NCBI RefSeq assembly: GCF_003688285.1
Contig: NZ_RCNT01000001.1
Location: forward strand, 831,573-895,572
Source of the DNA: Rhodophyticola porphyridii
GTDB lineage: Bacteria > Pseudomonadota > Alphaproteobacteria > Rhodobacterales > Rhodobacteraceae
DNA: 64,000 nucleotides
Reading direction: 5' to 3'
Numbering within the stretch: position 1 is the stretch's first letter; the number at the start of each line of letters is the position of its first letter. The notes beneath the pieces were generated by a model that saw only the letters and a list, made by a program, of their open reading frames with translations, was not told the origin of the DNA and did no database searches. This document shows positions 17,810-27,382 of this stretch, piece by piece. Both the position numbers and the translations under genes were made by a program.

Positions 17810-18727
17810 ATGACCGCCGACCGCCCCCTTCTCGGCATCCTGCTGATGCTTGGCTTTTGCATCGTGATCCCGGTTGCCGATGCGCTCGCCAAGATACTTG
17901 GCGATACCATCCCGCTCCTGCAGTTGATCCTTGTGCGGTTCGGGGCACAGGCGGGGCTGCTTCTGCCGTTTGCGCTCCTCGCAGGCGCCGCGCTCTTCCC
18001 CACGGCGCGGATTGTGCGGCTGACATTCCTGCGCACGATCCTCCAGGTTCTGGGGCTTGGTCTGATGTTTACCGCGTTGCGCTATCTGCCGCTTGCCGAT
18101 GCGGTCGCCATCGCGTTCGTGATGCCGTTCATTCTGCTGATCCTCGGGAAGTACTTCCTGGGGGAGGAGGTGGGCCCGAGGCGACTGATCGCCTGCGCGG
18201 TGGGTTTTGCGGGCACCCTGATGGTGGTCCAGCCGAGCTTTGCCGAGGTCGGCGCGCCCGCGCTTCTGCCTCTCGGCGTGGCGCTGGTGTTTGCACTCTT
18301 CATGCTGGTCACCCGGAAAATCGCCAAGGAGGTGGATCCGGTGGCACTGCAGGCGGCCTCCGGACTGATGGCGCTGCCGCTTTTGCTGCCGCTCTTTCTG
18401 TTTGCGCCCGGTCCGGGCAGCAACCCGCCGATGATCGGTTGGATCGCCCCGCAGAGTACCGAGCTTTGGCTGCTGGCCGCGGTCGGCGTCTTCGGTGTTG
18501 TCGGCCACCTTCTTATGACATGGAGCCTGCGCTTCGCGCCATCGGCCACGCTGGCACCGATGCAGTATCTGGAAATCCCCATGGCGACGCTTGTCGGCTG
18601 GCTGGTCTTCCGCGATCTTCCCGACGGGCTGGCGGCCTTCGGCATCGCGTTGACCATCGCCTCGGGGCTTTATGTGGTTCTGCGGGAGCGGGCCGTGTCG
18701 CGGGCCGCGGCACCGCCTGCGGCCTAG
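17810..18727 (+). CDS. EamA/DMT-family transporter
   Basis: A 305-residue polytopic membrane protein with about ten hydrophobic segments in two five-helix repeats, typical of the drug/metabolite transporter superfamily. Examples are LLGILLMLGFCIVIPVADALAKIL, YLPLADAVAIAFVMPFILLILG and FAPSATLAPMQYLEIPMATLVGW. The substrate is not predictable. The stop overlaps that of the convergent Hint-domain gene by four bases. Confidence 0.87.
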   Translation: MTADRPLLGILLMLGFCIVIPVADALAKILGDTIPLLQLILVRFGAQAGLLLPFALLAGAALFPTARIVRLTFLRTILQVLGLGLMFTALRYLPLADAVAIAFVMPFILLILGKYFLGEEVGPRRLIACAVGFAGTLMVVQPSFAEVGAPALLPLGVALVFALFMLVTRKIAKEVDPVALQAASGLMALPLLLPLFLFAPGPGSNPPMIGWIAPQSTELWLLAAVGVFGVVGHLLMTWSLRFAPSATLAPMQYLEIPMATLVGWLVFRDLPDGLAAFGIALTIASGLYVVLRERAVSRAAAPPAA

Positions 18728-19803
18728 ACCGCTTCGAGCTGCTCCGCCACGTGAGCCAGTGGCGTGACGCCCTGATGCCGGTAGACCGCACGATACGCAT
18801 CCGCCTCATACCGGCGCAGCACCGGCGCGGCCGTCGAGCCGTAGGCGGCGGGCCGCCGGATCAGATCGGGATAAAGGCTCAAAAGTTCGGCCATCGGCTC
18901 GTAGTCCAGCGCAGCCAGCGCCATGTCGGCGGGAAAGAAGCTTTCGCTGAGACAGCCATTGGCATCGACGATCCGATGCCTGTCGAACATCAGATGCGTG
19001 TACGTGATCGTCCCGCCCGTCCGGCGGGCGACCCCGGGCAGGCCAACCAGATGTTTGGCCGCGACCAGCGCCCGGTCATGGCCGAAAAGCAGATCCAGCG
19101 CGCAATCCTCGAAATAGATGCGGTGTTCTGGCGAGACCAAAAGCTCATCGGAATTGCCAATTGCGCCCGCTGCGATGACCACCGGCGCAAACCGGCCTTC
19201 GGCCTCGACCGTCGCGCGGCCGACCCAGCTGACAGGGCAGGCCGGATCATCCAGCGTCCAGATCTTCTGCCCGATCTCCAGCTCTTCCACCGGAACCGGG
19301 CCGTTCGGGCCGCGCAGCACCGTCCGCGGGCCGAAACAGGTTATGAAATCGGAATAGTTGGACGACCCGTTATTGCTGCCTCCGGTCTTGACATAGCGGG
19401 TGCCGTCGACCAGCGCCGCATTGCTGGCAAATCCCCAGACATCTGATGTATTTCCACCCTGCGAGAAGACATAGACCGTAATCTGCGGTCCGGTCTCATT
19501 GCCGAATTCGTCCAGTGCGCGCAGAAAAATCTGCGATTCAGATTCAACGCTGGCGCCGTCGCTTACAATCCCCGCGCCATCGGTAATGGTGTGTCTGCCA
19601 GGCAGGTCGTCATCGAAGATGGTCGTATTGCTGCTGAGATCATTCAGCGCGATGTTCACCCCGAACCCGGCGGCATAATCGAAGATCGTGCCATCCGGAG
19701 TGCTGGAATTGTTGATGATGCTGCTGCCCGAGGTCAGCGATGGCGATCCGGCGGCGACAGTAAGTCCAGCGCTGTCGAAAGCGACAAAATTTCTGATAGC
19801 CAT
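18724..19803 (-). CDS. Hint-domain protein (intein/hedgehog-like)
   Basis: A 359-residue protein. The first 190 residues (MAIRNFVAFDSAGLTVAAGS...) are acidic and Asn/Ser/Gly-rich, like a secreted or surface domain. A Hint domain then starts at ITCFGPRTVLRGPNGPVPVEELEIGQKIWT, continues with the conserved SPEHRI, and ends near LSESFFPAD. The Cys of ITCFGPRT is the expected nucleophile of the splicing-like fold. AGGA precedes the ATG at 19803; a longer frame exists but has no better RBS. Such proteins are common in Rhodobacterales. Their self-cleavage is presumed from the fold, and the role is unknown. Confidence 0.85.
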   Translation of the reverse strand: MAIRNFVAFDSAGLTVAAGSPSLTSGSSIINNSSTPDGTIFDYAAGFGVNIALNDLSSNTTIFDDDLPGRHTITDGAGIVSDGASVESESQIFLRALDEFGNETGPQITVYVFSQGGNTSDVWGFASNAALVDGTRYVKTGGSNNGSSNYSDFITCFGPRTVLRGPNGPVPVEELEIGQKIWTLDDPACPVSWVGRATVEAEGRFAPVVIAAGAIGNSDELLVSPEHRIYFEDCALDLLFGHDRALVAAKHLVGLPGVARRTGGTITYTHLMFDRHRIVDANGCLSESFFPADMALAALDYEPMAELLSLYPDLIRRPAAYGSTAAPVLRRYEADAYRAVYRHQGVTPLAHVAEQLEAV

Positions 19804-20382
19804 TCGTTTTCCTGACTCAGTACGCTCATTACCTACGCGGAAATATTGACTAAAATTCATGCTACGGAGTGATGAAACCGGGACATTATCGTGACGCGAT
19901 GCCAGAATTTGGCCAGAATCCGCCCATGAAAGTGCCCCCAATCCGGGCAATTCCGGCAGATTGTCGCCGGGAATGGAGTTAGTTAAAAAAGTATGAAGCG
20001 CAGGACGCCGATTTCGCGATCTTTTTGCGAATCAGTCTGCACAAAGCGGTCTCGTCGATGCCGGCGCCGCGGACGGCTCACTCGGAGTGCGGGTTCCAGT
20101 ATTACCTTTCCGCCGTTGGCGTGGGAGAAGGCGGCCATAGATCGGTGCTGCAGCTTGGGGCGCGTCGGCCCAGGCCTTCAACTGGCGCTCCGCAGGTGCT
20201 TTCGGCATCTTTACCCCGCAGCTCGGCGCGCCTATAACCCGGGCCATGACGTATGTGATCGCGCGCATCATCATTCGAATTACAACCCCGGCTCTCTAGC
20301 AACTGAGACGCCGGGACAAGGTGTTTGAGCCCTCGCACCGCCCTGAAATCCCTGAAGAATTCCGCACCAAAGGACGCCTGAC
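19804..20382. other. Intergenic region between Hint gene and ileS
   Basis: About 580 bases with AT-rich patches near 19840-19870 and 19975-20000. It should contain the divergent promoters of the Hint gene and ileS. An 80-codon leftward frame (20032-20274, starting MMMRAITYVMARVIG) and a 111-codon rightward frame are open, but neither has a recognisable family or convincing RBS, so neither is called. No structured RNA was recognised. Confidence 0.5.
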
Positions 20383-23343
20383 ATGTGCGCCGAGACGCCT
20401 GATTACAAGTCTACCCTCAATCTGCCGCGAACCGAATTTCCGATGCGCGCGGGACTGCCCAAGCGCGAGCCCGAGTGGCTGGAAAGATGGGAAAAAATCG
20501 GAGTTTACGACAAGCTGCGCGAGAAAGCGGAAAACCGCACGCCCTTCACGCTCCATGACGGCCCGCCCTATGCCAACGGGAACCTGCATATCGGCCACGC
20601 GCTGAACAAGATCCTGAAGGACATGGTCGTGCGCAGCCAGCAGATGATGGGCAAGGATGCCCGTTACATCCCCGGCTGGGACTGCCACGGCCTGCCCATC
20701 GAATGGAAGATCGAAGAGAAGTACCGCCAGAAGGGGCGCGATAAGGATGCGGTGCCGGTGGTCGAGTTCCGTCAGGAATGTCGCGATTTCGCAACGGGTT
20801 GGGTCGACATCCAGCGCGAGGAGTTCAAGCGTCTCGGCGTCACCGGCAAGTGGGAGAACCCCTATCTGACGATGGATTTTCACGCCGAACGAGTGATCGC
20901 GGAGGAGTTCCAGAAGTTTCTGATGAACGGGACTTTGTATCAGGGCTCGAAGCCCGTGATGTGGAGCCCGGTCGAGAAGACCGCGCTCGCCGAGGCGGAG
21001 GTGGAGTATCACGACCACCAGAGCCATACAATCTGGGTTACCTTTCGGGTACTTGCTGACAAGCGCACCGATCCGTTGGTCATGGGGCCAGGTTTGACCC
21101 CGGGGCGGCTGGAGCCGCTTGGCGATCTGGACGGCGCGCATGTGGTGATCTGGACCACGACGCCCTGGACTATGCCGCAGAACCGGGCGATCTGTTTTGG
21201 GCCGGAAATATCCTATGGTTTGTACGAGGTTACGGGCCGCCCTGAGGAATGCTGGGCCAAAATCGGCCGCAGGTATCTGATGGCGGATACATTGGCGGAA
21301 AGCATCTTCACTCAGGCGCGGTTGGACGACACCATGTATCGCCGTTTGCGCGACGTGACGGCCGACGAACTGGGCACGCTGGCTTGTGCCCATCCTCTGC
21401 GCGGCGTCGAGGGTGCGAATGGCGAGTGGGATTTCGACGTTCCCGTTCTTCCCGGCGATCATGTCACCGATGACGCTGGAACCGGGTTCGTTCATACCGC
21501 GCCCAGCCACGGCGACGACGACTACCAGATCGGGCTGAAATACGGGCTGCCGATGACCTATAACGTGCTGGAAGACGGTTCCTTCCGGTCCAACCTGCCG
21601 TTTTTCGGAGGCACGCAGATCCTCAAACCGAACGGCAAGGAGGGCAATGCCAACACCGCCGTGATCGGCAAACTGGTCGAGGTCGGCGCGCTTCTGGCCC
21701 GAGGCCGCCTCAAGCACTCCTACCCCCACAGCTGGCGCTCGAAGGCGCCGCTCATCTACCGCAACACGCCGCAATGGTTCGTCGCCATCGACAAACCGGT
21801 GGGCGACGGGCAGGACACCTATGGCAAGACCATCCGCGAGCGCGCGCTGCGCTCCATCGACGAACTGGTCACCTGGACCCCGCAGACCGGCCGCAACCGC
21901 CTGCATTCGATGATCGCGGCGCGGCCCGACTGGGTTCTGTCCCGCCAGCGGGCCTGGGGCGTGCCGCTGACCTGCTTCGTCAGGAAGGGGGCCAAGCCCG
22001 ATGACCCCGATTTCCTTCTCCGCGATCCGGCGGTGAACGCCCGTATCCTCGCGGCCTTCGAGGAAGAGGGTGCCGATGCGTGGTACAAGGATGGTGCCAA
22101 GGCGCGGTTCCTCGGCAATGACCACGACCCGGATGCCTATGAGCAGGTGTTCGACATCCTTGATGTGTGGTTCGACAGCGGCTCCACCCACGCCTTCGTC
22201 CTGCGGGATCGGCCCGACGGCTCCGAAGACGGCATCGCCGATCTCTATCTGGAAGGCACCGACCAGCATCGCGGGTGGTTCCATTCCTCTATGCTGCAGG
22301 CCTGCGGTACGATGGGCCGCGCGCCCTATCGGGGCGTTCTGACCCACGGTTTCACGCTGGACGAAAAGGGCATGAAGATGTCCAAAAGCCTGGGTAACAC
22401 CATCGTGCCCGAGACGGTCGTCAAGCAATACGGCGCCGATATCCTGCGGCTCTGGGTGGCGCAGGTGGACTTCACCAACGACCAGCGGATCGGGCCCGAA
22501 ATCCTGAAAGGTACCGCCGACAGCTACCGGCGGCTGCGCAACACGATGCGGTTCCTGCTGGGCAGTCTGGCCGATTTCAGCGAGGCGGACCGGGTTGCGC
22601 CCGCAGAGATGCCCGAACTGGAGCGGTGGGTTCTGCACCGTCTGGCCGAGCTCGACCGGCTGGTTCGCGAGGGCTATGCCAGATACGATTTCCAGGGCGT
22701 GTTTCAGGCGGTCTTCACCTTCGCCACGACCGATCTTTCGGCCTTCTATTTCGATATTCGCAAGGACGCGTTGTATTGCGATGGCGACACGCCGCGGCGC
22801 CGCGCCGCGCGCACCGTGCTCGATATCCTGTTCCATCGGCTGACCACATGGCTTGCGCCGGTTCTGGTCTTCACGATGGAGGAGGTCTGGCTGGAGCGTT
22901 TCCCGGGGGAGGAGAGCTCGATCCATCTCACGGATATCCCCGAAACGCCGGCCGCGTGGCGCGACGATGCGCTTGCCGCGAAATGGGCGAAAATCCGCAC
23001 CGCGCGGCGCGTGGTGACGGCGGCGCTGGAAATCCAGCGTCAGGACAAGGTGATCGGGGCCAGCCTCGAAGCGGCCCCGGTGGTCCATGCCCGCGATGCC
23101 GACATGCTGGAGGCGCTCAAATCCGTGTCCTTCGACGATATCGCCATCACGTCGGGTCTGACGCTGACCGGCGATCCGATCCCGGCGGAGGCGTTCCGCC
23201 TGCCGGAAGTGGAGGGCGTCGGCGTGGTTTTCGAGACGGCCGAGGGCGAGAAATGCCAGCGTTGCTGGAAGATCCTGCCCGATGTGGGCCGGCATAAGCA
23301 TCCGGGGGTCTGCGGACGCTGCGACAAGGCACTGTCGGACTGA
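20383..23343 (+). CDS. ileS: Isoleucyl-tRNA synthetase
   Basis: A class I aminoacyl-tRNA synthetase of 986 residues. The HIGH motif is at residues 69-72 (GNLHIGHALN) and KMSKS at about 665-669 (GMKMSKSLGNT). The editing domain lies between them, and the C-terminal zinc ribbon has C-x2-C pairs (CQRCW and CGRC) from about residue 958. AAAGGA precedes the ATG. A rho-independent terminator follows directly. It is an essential housekeeping gene. Confidence 0.98.
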   Translation: MCAETPDYKSTLNLPRTEFPMRAGLPKREPEWLERWEKIGVYDKLREKAENRTPFTLHDGPPYANGNLHIGHALNKILKDMVVRSQQMMGKDARYIPGWDCHGLPIEWKIEEKYRQKGRDKDAVPVVEFRQECRDFATGWVDIQREEFKRLGVTGKWENPYLTMDFHAERVIAEEFQKFLMNGTLYQGSKPVMWSPVEKTALAEAEVEYHDHQSHTIWVTFRVLADKRTDPLVMGPGLTPGRLEPLGDLDGAHVVIWTTTPWTMPQNRAICFGPEISYGLYEVTGRPEECWAKIGRRYLMADTLAESIFTQARLDDTMYRRLRDVTADELGTLACAHPLRGVEGANGEWDFDVPVLPGDHVTDDAGTGFVHTAPSHGDDDYQIGLKYGLPMTYNVLEDGSFRSNLPFFGGTQILKPNGKEGNANTAVIGKLVEVGALLARGRLKHSYPHSWRSKAPLIYRNTPQWFVAIDKPVGDGQDTYGKTIRERALRSIDELVTWTPQTGRNRLHSMIAARPDWVLSRQRAWGVPLTCFVRKGAKPDDPDFLLRDPAVNARILAAFEEEGADAWYKDGAKARFLGNDHDPDAYEQVFDILDVWFDSGSTHAFVLRDRPDGSEDGIADLYLEGTDQHRGWFHSSMLQACGTMGRAPYRGVLTHGFTLDEKGMKMSKSLGNTIVPETVVKQYGADILRLWVAQVDFTNDQRIGPEILKGTADSYRRLRNTMRFLLGSLADFSEADRVAPAEMPELERWVLHRLAELDRLVREGYARYDFQGVFQAVFTFATTDLSAFYFDIRKDALYCDGDTPRRRAARTVLDILFHRLTTWLAPVLVFTMEEVWLERFPGEESSIHLTDIPETPAAWRDDALAAKWAKIRTARRVVTAALEIQRQDKVIGASLEAAPVVHARDADMLEALKSVSFDDIAITSGLTLTGDPIPAEAFRLPEVEGVGVVFETAEGEKCQRCWKILPDVGRHKHPGVCGRCDKALSD

Positions 23344-23349
23344 AAGCAG

Positions 23350-23375
23350 GGGCGCGACCGGTTCGCGCCCTTTTT
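23350..23375 (+). terminator. Rho-independent terminator of ileS
   Basis: A perfect 8-base stem GGGCGCGA / TCGCGCCC (23350-23357 and 23363-23370) with a five-base loop, followed by TTTTT, six bases after the ileS stop. Confidence 0.85.
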
Positions 23376-23415
23376 CCCCGTGCATAGGATGGCGCGGGGT
23401 TGCGACGTTGAGCCC

Positions 23416-23831
23416 GATGCAATTCGCAGGAGTTCAGATCCCCTTCTCAGCCGCTGCAATCACTGAAATCGCCCATGCCGGTACGGCTGCCTGCAACTCC
23501 GGCGATCCCGACGGGGTCGCATCGTTTCTGCGGAGGATGGCGAGATCATCCTCAAACGCGGCGAGCCGCGGACGAGCCGCGCACGCGTGGCCGGGAGGGC
23601 TGCCGGATTCCATGCCGATGTTCCGGATCTGGCGCTGACCTGCGATTTCGTGCGGCCAGTGGGCGATCACGTGATCTTCGTATGGCGGCCCACAGGCCAT
23701 GACTCCTCACCCAGAACCCGCTGAAGATCAGCGGATGGGAGCAATGGGACCTCGATGAAGATGGCAAGGTGATCGCATCCAAGGGCTGGCTCAACGCCGA
23801 AGATTACGCCCGCCAGGTGTCAGACGAATGA
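23416..23831 (+). pseudogene. SnoaL/NTF2-like protein, two frameshifts
   Basis: Three consecutive frames join into one SnoaL-like sequence: ITEIAHAGTAACNSGDPDGVASF, then SAEDGEIILKRGEPRTSRARVAGRAAGFHADVPDLALTCDF up to VWRPTGHDSS, then NPLKISGWEQWDLDEDGKVIASKGWLNAEDYARQVSDE-stop. Frame changes occur near 23527 and near 23708. Each can be explained by a single-base gain or loss. The family fold would be a small alpha+beta cyclase/steroid-isomerase-like barrel. No intact copy is present in the window. Confidence 0.75.
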
Positions 23832-23916
23832 CTTGCAAATTCGCACATTCGCTTGTGCCTTGGGTTTCCCGGTCGCGCGGCCTAGTTTGCCATGAATTGC
23901 AGACAGGAGGCCCCGT

Positions 23917-24789
23917 ATGACCCGTTCCGACGACTACACACCCCCCAAGGTCTGGACCTGGGACAAATCCTCCGGCGGGAAATTCGCCAGCACCAACCGT
24001 CCCATCGCGGGTCCGACCCATGACAAGGAGCTACCGGTCGGCAAGCACCCTCTGCAACTCTATTCTCTGGCCACGCCCAATGGGGTGAAGGTCACAGTTC
24101 TTCTGGAGGAGTTGCTGGCGGCGGGCCATGCAGAGGCCGAATACGATGCATGGGTGATCAATATCTCCGAGGGGGAGCAGTTCGGCAGCGGCTTTCTCGA
24201 CGTGAACCCCAACTCGAAAATCCCCGCGCTGATGGACCGGTCCACCACACCGCCCACCCGTGTTTTCGAGTCCGGCGCGATCCTGCTCTATCTGGCCGAG
24301 AAGCACGGCGCGTTCCTGACGGATCCGAAGGATCGGCCCGAGATGCTGTCCTGGCTGTTCTGGCAAATGGGGTCGGCCCCCTATCTGGGCGGCGGTTTCG
24401 GCCATTTCTATGCCTATGCGCCTGAGAAATGGGAGTATCCGATCGACCGTTTCGCGATGGAAACCAAACGCCAGCTCGATGTTCTCAACCGGCATCTGGC
24501 CGACAGCGACTGGATGGCCGGCGACACCTACACGATTGCCGATATCGCGATCTGGGCTTGGTACGGGCAACTGGTTCTGGGCCGTCTCTACGATGCGGCG
24601 GAGTTTCTTGATGTGGCAAGCTACACCCATGTGATGGAATGGGCCGGTCGCATCGATGCCCGCCCGGCCGTCCAGCGGGGCCGCATGGTCAACCGCACTT
24701 TCGGCGAGCCAGCCATGCAGTTGCACGAGCGTCACGACGCGGGCGATTTCGAGACCCGGACCCAGGACAAGCTTGACGCTGCGGAATAA
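23917..24789 (+). CDS. yghU: YghU-type glutathione S-transferase / disulfide-bond oxidoreductase
   Basis: A 290-residue GST-fold enzyme. The YghU-type N-terminal extension (YTPPKVWTWDKSSGGKFASTNRPIAGPTHDKELPVGKHPLQLYS) precedes the thioredoxin-like domain (TPNGVKVTVLLEELL, NPNSKIPAL, ESGAILLYLAEKHG). The helical domain includes DWMAGDTYTIADIAIWAWYG. AGGAGG precedes the ATG. Members reduce disulfides using two glutathiones. Confidence 0.9.
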   Translation: MTRSDDYTPPKVWTWDKSSGGKFASTNRPIAGPTHDKELPVGKHPLQLYSLATPNGVKVTVLLEELLAAGHAEAEYDAWVINISEGEQFGSGFLDVNPNSKIPALMDRSTTPPTRVFESGAILLYLAEKHGAFLTDPKDRPEMLSWLFWQMGSAPYLGGGFGHFYAYAPEKWEYPIDRFAMETKRQLDVLNRHLADSDWMAGDTYTIADIAIWAWYGQLVLGRLYDAAEFLDVASYTHVMEWAGRIDARPAVQRGRMVNRTFGEPAMQLHERHDAGDFETRTQDKLDAAE

Positions 24790-24794
24790 GGCGC

Positions 24795-25247
24795 ATGCAG
24801 GCGAGCGTGGAAACCCCCGTCGGCTGGCTGACCCTGACCGAAGAGGAGGGCGCGATCACCTCCGTCCGCTGGCGGCAGGGCGAAGGCGCGGCGTCGACAC
24901 CGATCCTGAGACAGGCGGTGGCGGAGCTGGAGGCCTATTTCGCGGGCGATCTGACGGTGTTCACCGTGCCACTTGCGCCGCGCGGGTCCAGGTTTCAGCG
25001 CGCGGTCTGCGATGCGATTTCCGCCATTCCCTACGGCTATACCCGCACCTATGGAGAGATCGCCGCCGATCTGGGCCAGTCTGCCCAATCCGTGGGGCAG
25101 GCTTGTGGCGGCAACCCGATCCCCATCCTGATCCCCTGCCACAGGGTCATGGGCGCCAAGGGTCTGACCGGCTTTTCAGGCGCCGGAGGGGTGGAGACCA
25201 AAGTGGCGCTTCTGCGTCATGAGGGGGCGGCCTCGCTTCTCATCTGA
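24795..25247 (+). CDS. ogt: Methylated-DNA--protein-cysteine methyltransferase
   Basis: A 150-residue Ogt/AGT-type repair protein that removes alkyl groups from O6-alkylguanine in a suicide reaction. The acceptor is C115 in IPCHRVMG, preceded by YTRTYGEIAADLG and GQACGGNPIPIL. It is close in size to E. coli Ogt. It starts five bases after yghU, suggesting joint transcription of two alkylation/redox-defence genes. Confidence 0.93.
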   Translation: MQASVETPVGWLTLTEEEGAITSVRWRQGEGAASTPILRQAVAELEAYFAGDLTVFTVPLAPRGSRFQRAVCDAISAIPYGYTRTYGEIAADLGQSAQSVGQACGGNPIPILIPCHRVMGAKGLTGFSGAGGVETKVALLRHEGAASLLI

Positions 25248-25296
25248 TCGGCGCGCGCTGGCGGTGCCGCCGCCCTCGCCACGGGATTGACCCGGA

Positions 25297-26061
25297 TCAG
25301 CCCTTGGCGCCGGGCCAGGACAGCCGCGCCTCGCCTGCCGTCATCGGACCCTTGGCGCGGTCGAAGCGCAGATAGGCCAGGGCGCGGCCATCGGCCTGGG
25401 TGTAGACCGTGCCCGCCGCGCGGCCATCCTCGGCCAGAACCTCCGTTCCAACCGGCGCCGTGCCCTCGATCTCGACCTGCACCAGACCTTTGCGCAGCTC
25501 GGTCTTGTGCTTCATCCGCGCCGTCACCTCCTGCCCAACGTAACAACCCTTGCGATGGTCGACGCCGGACAGGCGGTCAAACCCCATCTCCAGAATGAAG
25601 CTGCCATCGGGCACCAGTTCCACGCCCGTTTCGGGGATAACGCGGCTCACGCGGAGCGCATCCCAATCCACCTCGGGCGCGCCGCCCTCTATCCCGTAGC
25701 CGCGCCAGCCAAGTGCTGCGTCGCGGGGGTCGGGCCATGCCCCTGCGGGGGCCTCGCCCAGACCGCGCACCACCGGCAGACCGCTGTCCTCTATCGTCAC
25801 ATCGGCGCGAAGCTTGTACATCATCAGCCGCTGCGCAAGCGCCTGAGCCGCCTCGGCCTTCACGTCAAGCAGGATGTGATCGCCCCGGTTGAGAAGGAAG
25901 AAATCGGCAAGATACTTGCCTTGCGGGCTCAGGAGCGCGGCATAGGCCAGCCCCTCCCCCTCGGGCTTGAGATCCTGGGTCACCAGCCCGTGGAGGAAAT
26001 GCTCCCGCTCGGCCCCGCCGATCTTCAGGACCATACGGTCCGTCGCGATTTCACCTGTCAT
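25297..26061 (-). CDS. ygfZ: Folate-binding protein YgfZ (GcvT-like)
   Basis: A 254-residue aminomethyltransferase-fold protein with the YgfZ signature KGCYVGQEVTARMKH. It acts in assembly or repair of certain iron-sulfur enzymes using tetrahydrofolate. Other family stretches are FLHGLVTQDL and LLSPQGKYLADFFL. It is slightly short relative to E. coli YgfZ but normal for alphaproteobacterial IBA57-like members. It converges with ogt. Confidence 0.92.
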   Translation of the reverse strand: MTGEIATDRMVLKIGGAEREHFLHGLVTQDLKPEGEGLAYAALLSPQGKYLADFFLLNRGDHILLDVKAEAAQALAQRLMMYKLRADVTIEDSGLPVVRGLGEAPAGAWPDPRDAALGWRGYGIEGGAPEVDWDALRVSRVIPETGVELVPDGSFILEMGFDRLSGVDHRKGCYVGQEVTARMKHKTELRKGLVQVEIEGTAPVGTEVLAEDGRAAGTVYTQADGRALAYLRFDRAKGPMTAGEARLSWPGAKG

Positions 26062-26188
26062 ATCACCGCTCCTGATATCTCAAATCACAGCTAATCATGA
26101 CCCTGCCGCTACCAAGACCTGCCCGCGCAATTGACCGGACGCAATCCCCGATTTACGTCTGGCCCCACTGTAAAGGAAAGACGCGAAG

Positions 26189-27382
26189 ATGAGCCTTGCC
26201 AACGGTCGCCACTACCTTGCCATCCCGGGCCCCTCGGTCATGCCGGACCGCGTGCTGCAGGCCATGCATCGCCCCGCGCCGAACATCTACACCGGGGAAC
26301 TGGTGGATATGGTGTCCGATATTGTGCCCGATCTCAAATCCGTGGCCCGGACCCGGCATGATGTGGCGATGTATATCGCCAATGGCCATGGCGCGTGGGA
26401 AGCGGCGCTGACCAATACCCTGTCGCGCGGCGAACGGATCCTGATCCTTGGAACCGGCCGGTTCTGTCTTGGCTGGGGCGAAATGGCGAGCGCGCTTGGC
26501 GTGGAGGCGCAGGTGATCGATTTCGGTCTTGCATCGGATATCGATATGGGGCGCGTGGCCGAGGCGCTGACCGCCGACCGGGATCATCGCATCAAGGCGG
26601 TTCTGGCCGTCCATGTGGACACCGCAACCTCCGTCAGGAACGACATTCAGGCTCTCAGAGAAACCCTGAACGCCGCCGACCATCCGGCAATGCTGTTTTC
26701 CGACAACATCGCCTGCCTGGCCTGTGATGAGTTCCATATGGATGACTGGGGCGTTGATCTTATGGTCACCGGCAGCCAGAAGGGCCTGATGACACCGCCC
26801 GGAATGGCCTTTGTCTATTTCAATCCCAAGGCCGATGCGGCCCGGGACACCGCCGATCTGGTCACTCCCTATTGGGATTGGCGTCCGCGGTCCAAGCCGG
26901 AGCTTTTCTACCGGTATTTTTGCGGCACCGCGCCGACTCATCATCTTTACGGCCTGCGAGTGGCGCTGGATATGATCCTGAAGGAGGAGGGGCTGGAACA
27001 GGTCTGGGCCCGCCATGCCACGCTGGCCCGTGCGATCTGGGCCGCGTTCGAGGCATGGGGCCAGGGCGGGCAGATGCGCCTCAATATCGCCGAAGCCGGC
27101 AAACGCAGCAACGCCGTCACCACGGTCAACATGGGCGGCGGAAACGCGACGCGGCTGCGCGAATGGATGATCCATGAGGCGGGCGTGACCCTGGGCATTC
27201 CGCTCGGCATGGACGCCGCACCGGATGATTTCTTCCGGATCGGTCATATGGGTCATGTGAACGCGCAGATGGTTCTGGGTGTTCTGGGCAGCCTCCAGGC
27301 GGGCATGGCCGCGCTGCAGATCCCGCATGATCCGGGCGGGCTGGAAGCCGCCACCGCCGTCATCGCCGGAACGGGAGCCTAG
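26189..27382 (+). CDS. Class V aminotransferase (serine/alanine--glyoxylate type)
   Basis: A 397-residue PLP enzyme of the serine--glyoxylate/alanine--glyoxylate aminotransferase group. The Schiff-base lysine is K198 in VTGSQKGLMTPPG. Other typical stretches are IPGPSVMPDRVLQAMHR, NGHGAWEAALTN and VHVDTATSVRND. GGAAAG lies before the ATG. It converges with the downstream aminotransferase gene, and their stops overlap by four bases. Substrate preference cannot be fixed from sequence. Confidence 0.87.
   Translation: MSLANGRHYLAIPGPSVMPDRVLQAMHRPAPNIYTGELVDMVSDIVPDLKSVARTRHDVAMYIANGHGAWEAALTNTLSRGERILILGTGRFCLGWGEMASALGVEAQVIDFGLASDIDMGRVAEALTADRDHRIKAVLAVHVDTATSVRNDIQALRETLNAADHPAMLFSDNIACLACDEFHMDDWGVDLMVTGSQKGLMTPPGMAFVYFNPKADAARDTADLVTPYWDWRPRSKPELFYRYFCGTAPTHHLYGLRVALDMILKEEGLEQVWARHATLARAIWAAFEAWGQGGQMRLNIAEAGKRSNAVTTVNMGGGNATRLREWMIHEAGVTLGIPLGMDAAPDDFFRIGHMGHVNAQMVLGVLGSLQAGMAALQIPHDPGGLEAATAVIAGTGA

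Noticed and set aside
20032..20274. 80-codon leftward frame upstream of ileS
   Set aside because: No family, no convincing RBS, and its composition is like GC-rich non-coding DNA.
20296..23385. Very long open frame (over 1000 codons) on the strand opposite ileS
   Set aside because: It mirrors ileS exactly, has no recognisable domains and is the usual antisense artefact of high-GC codon usage.
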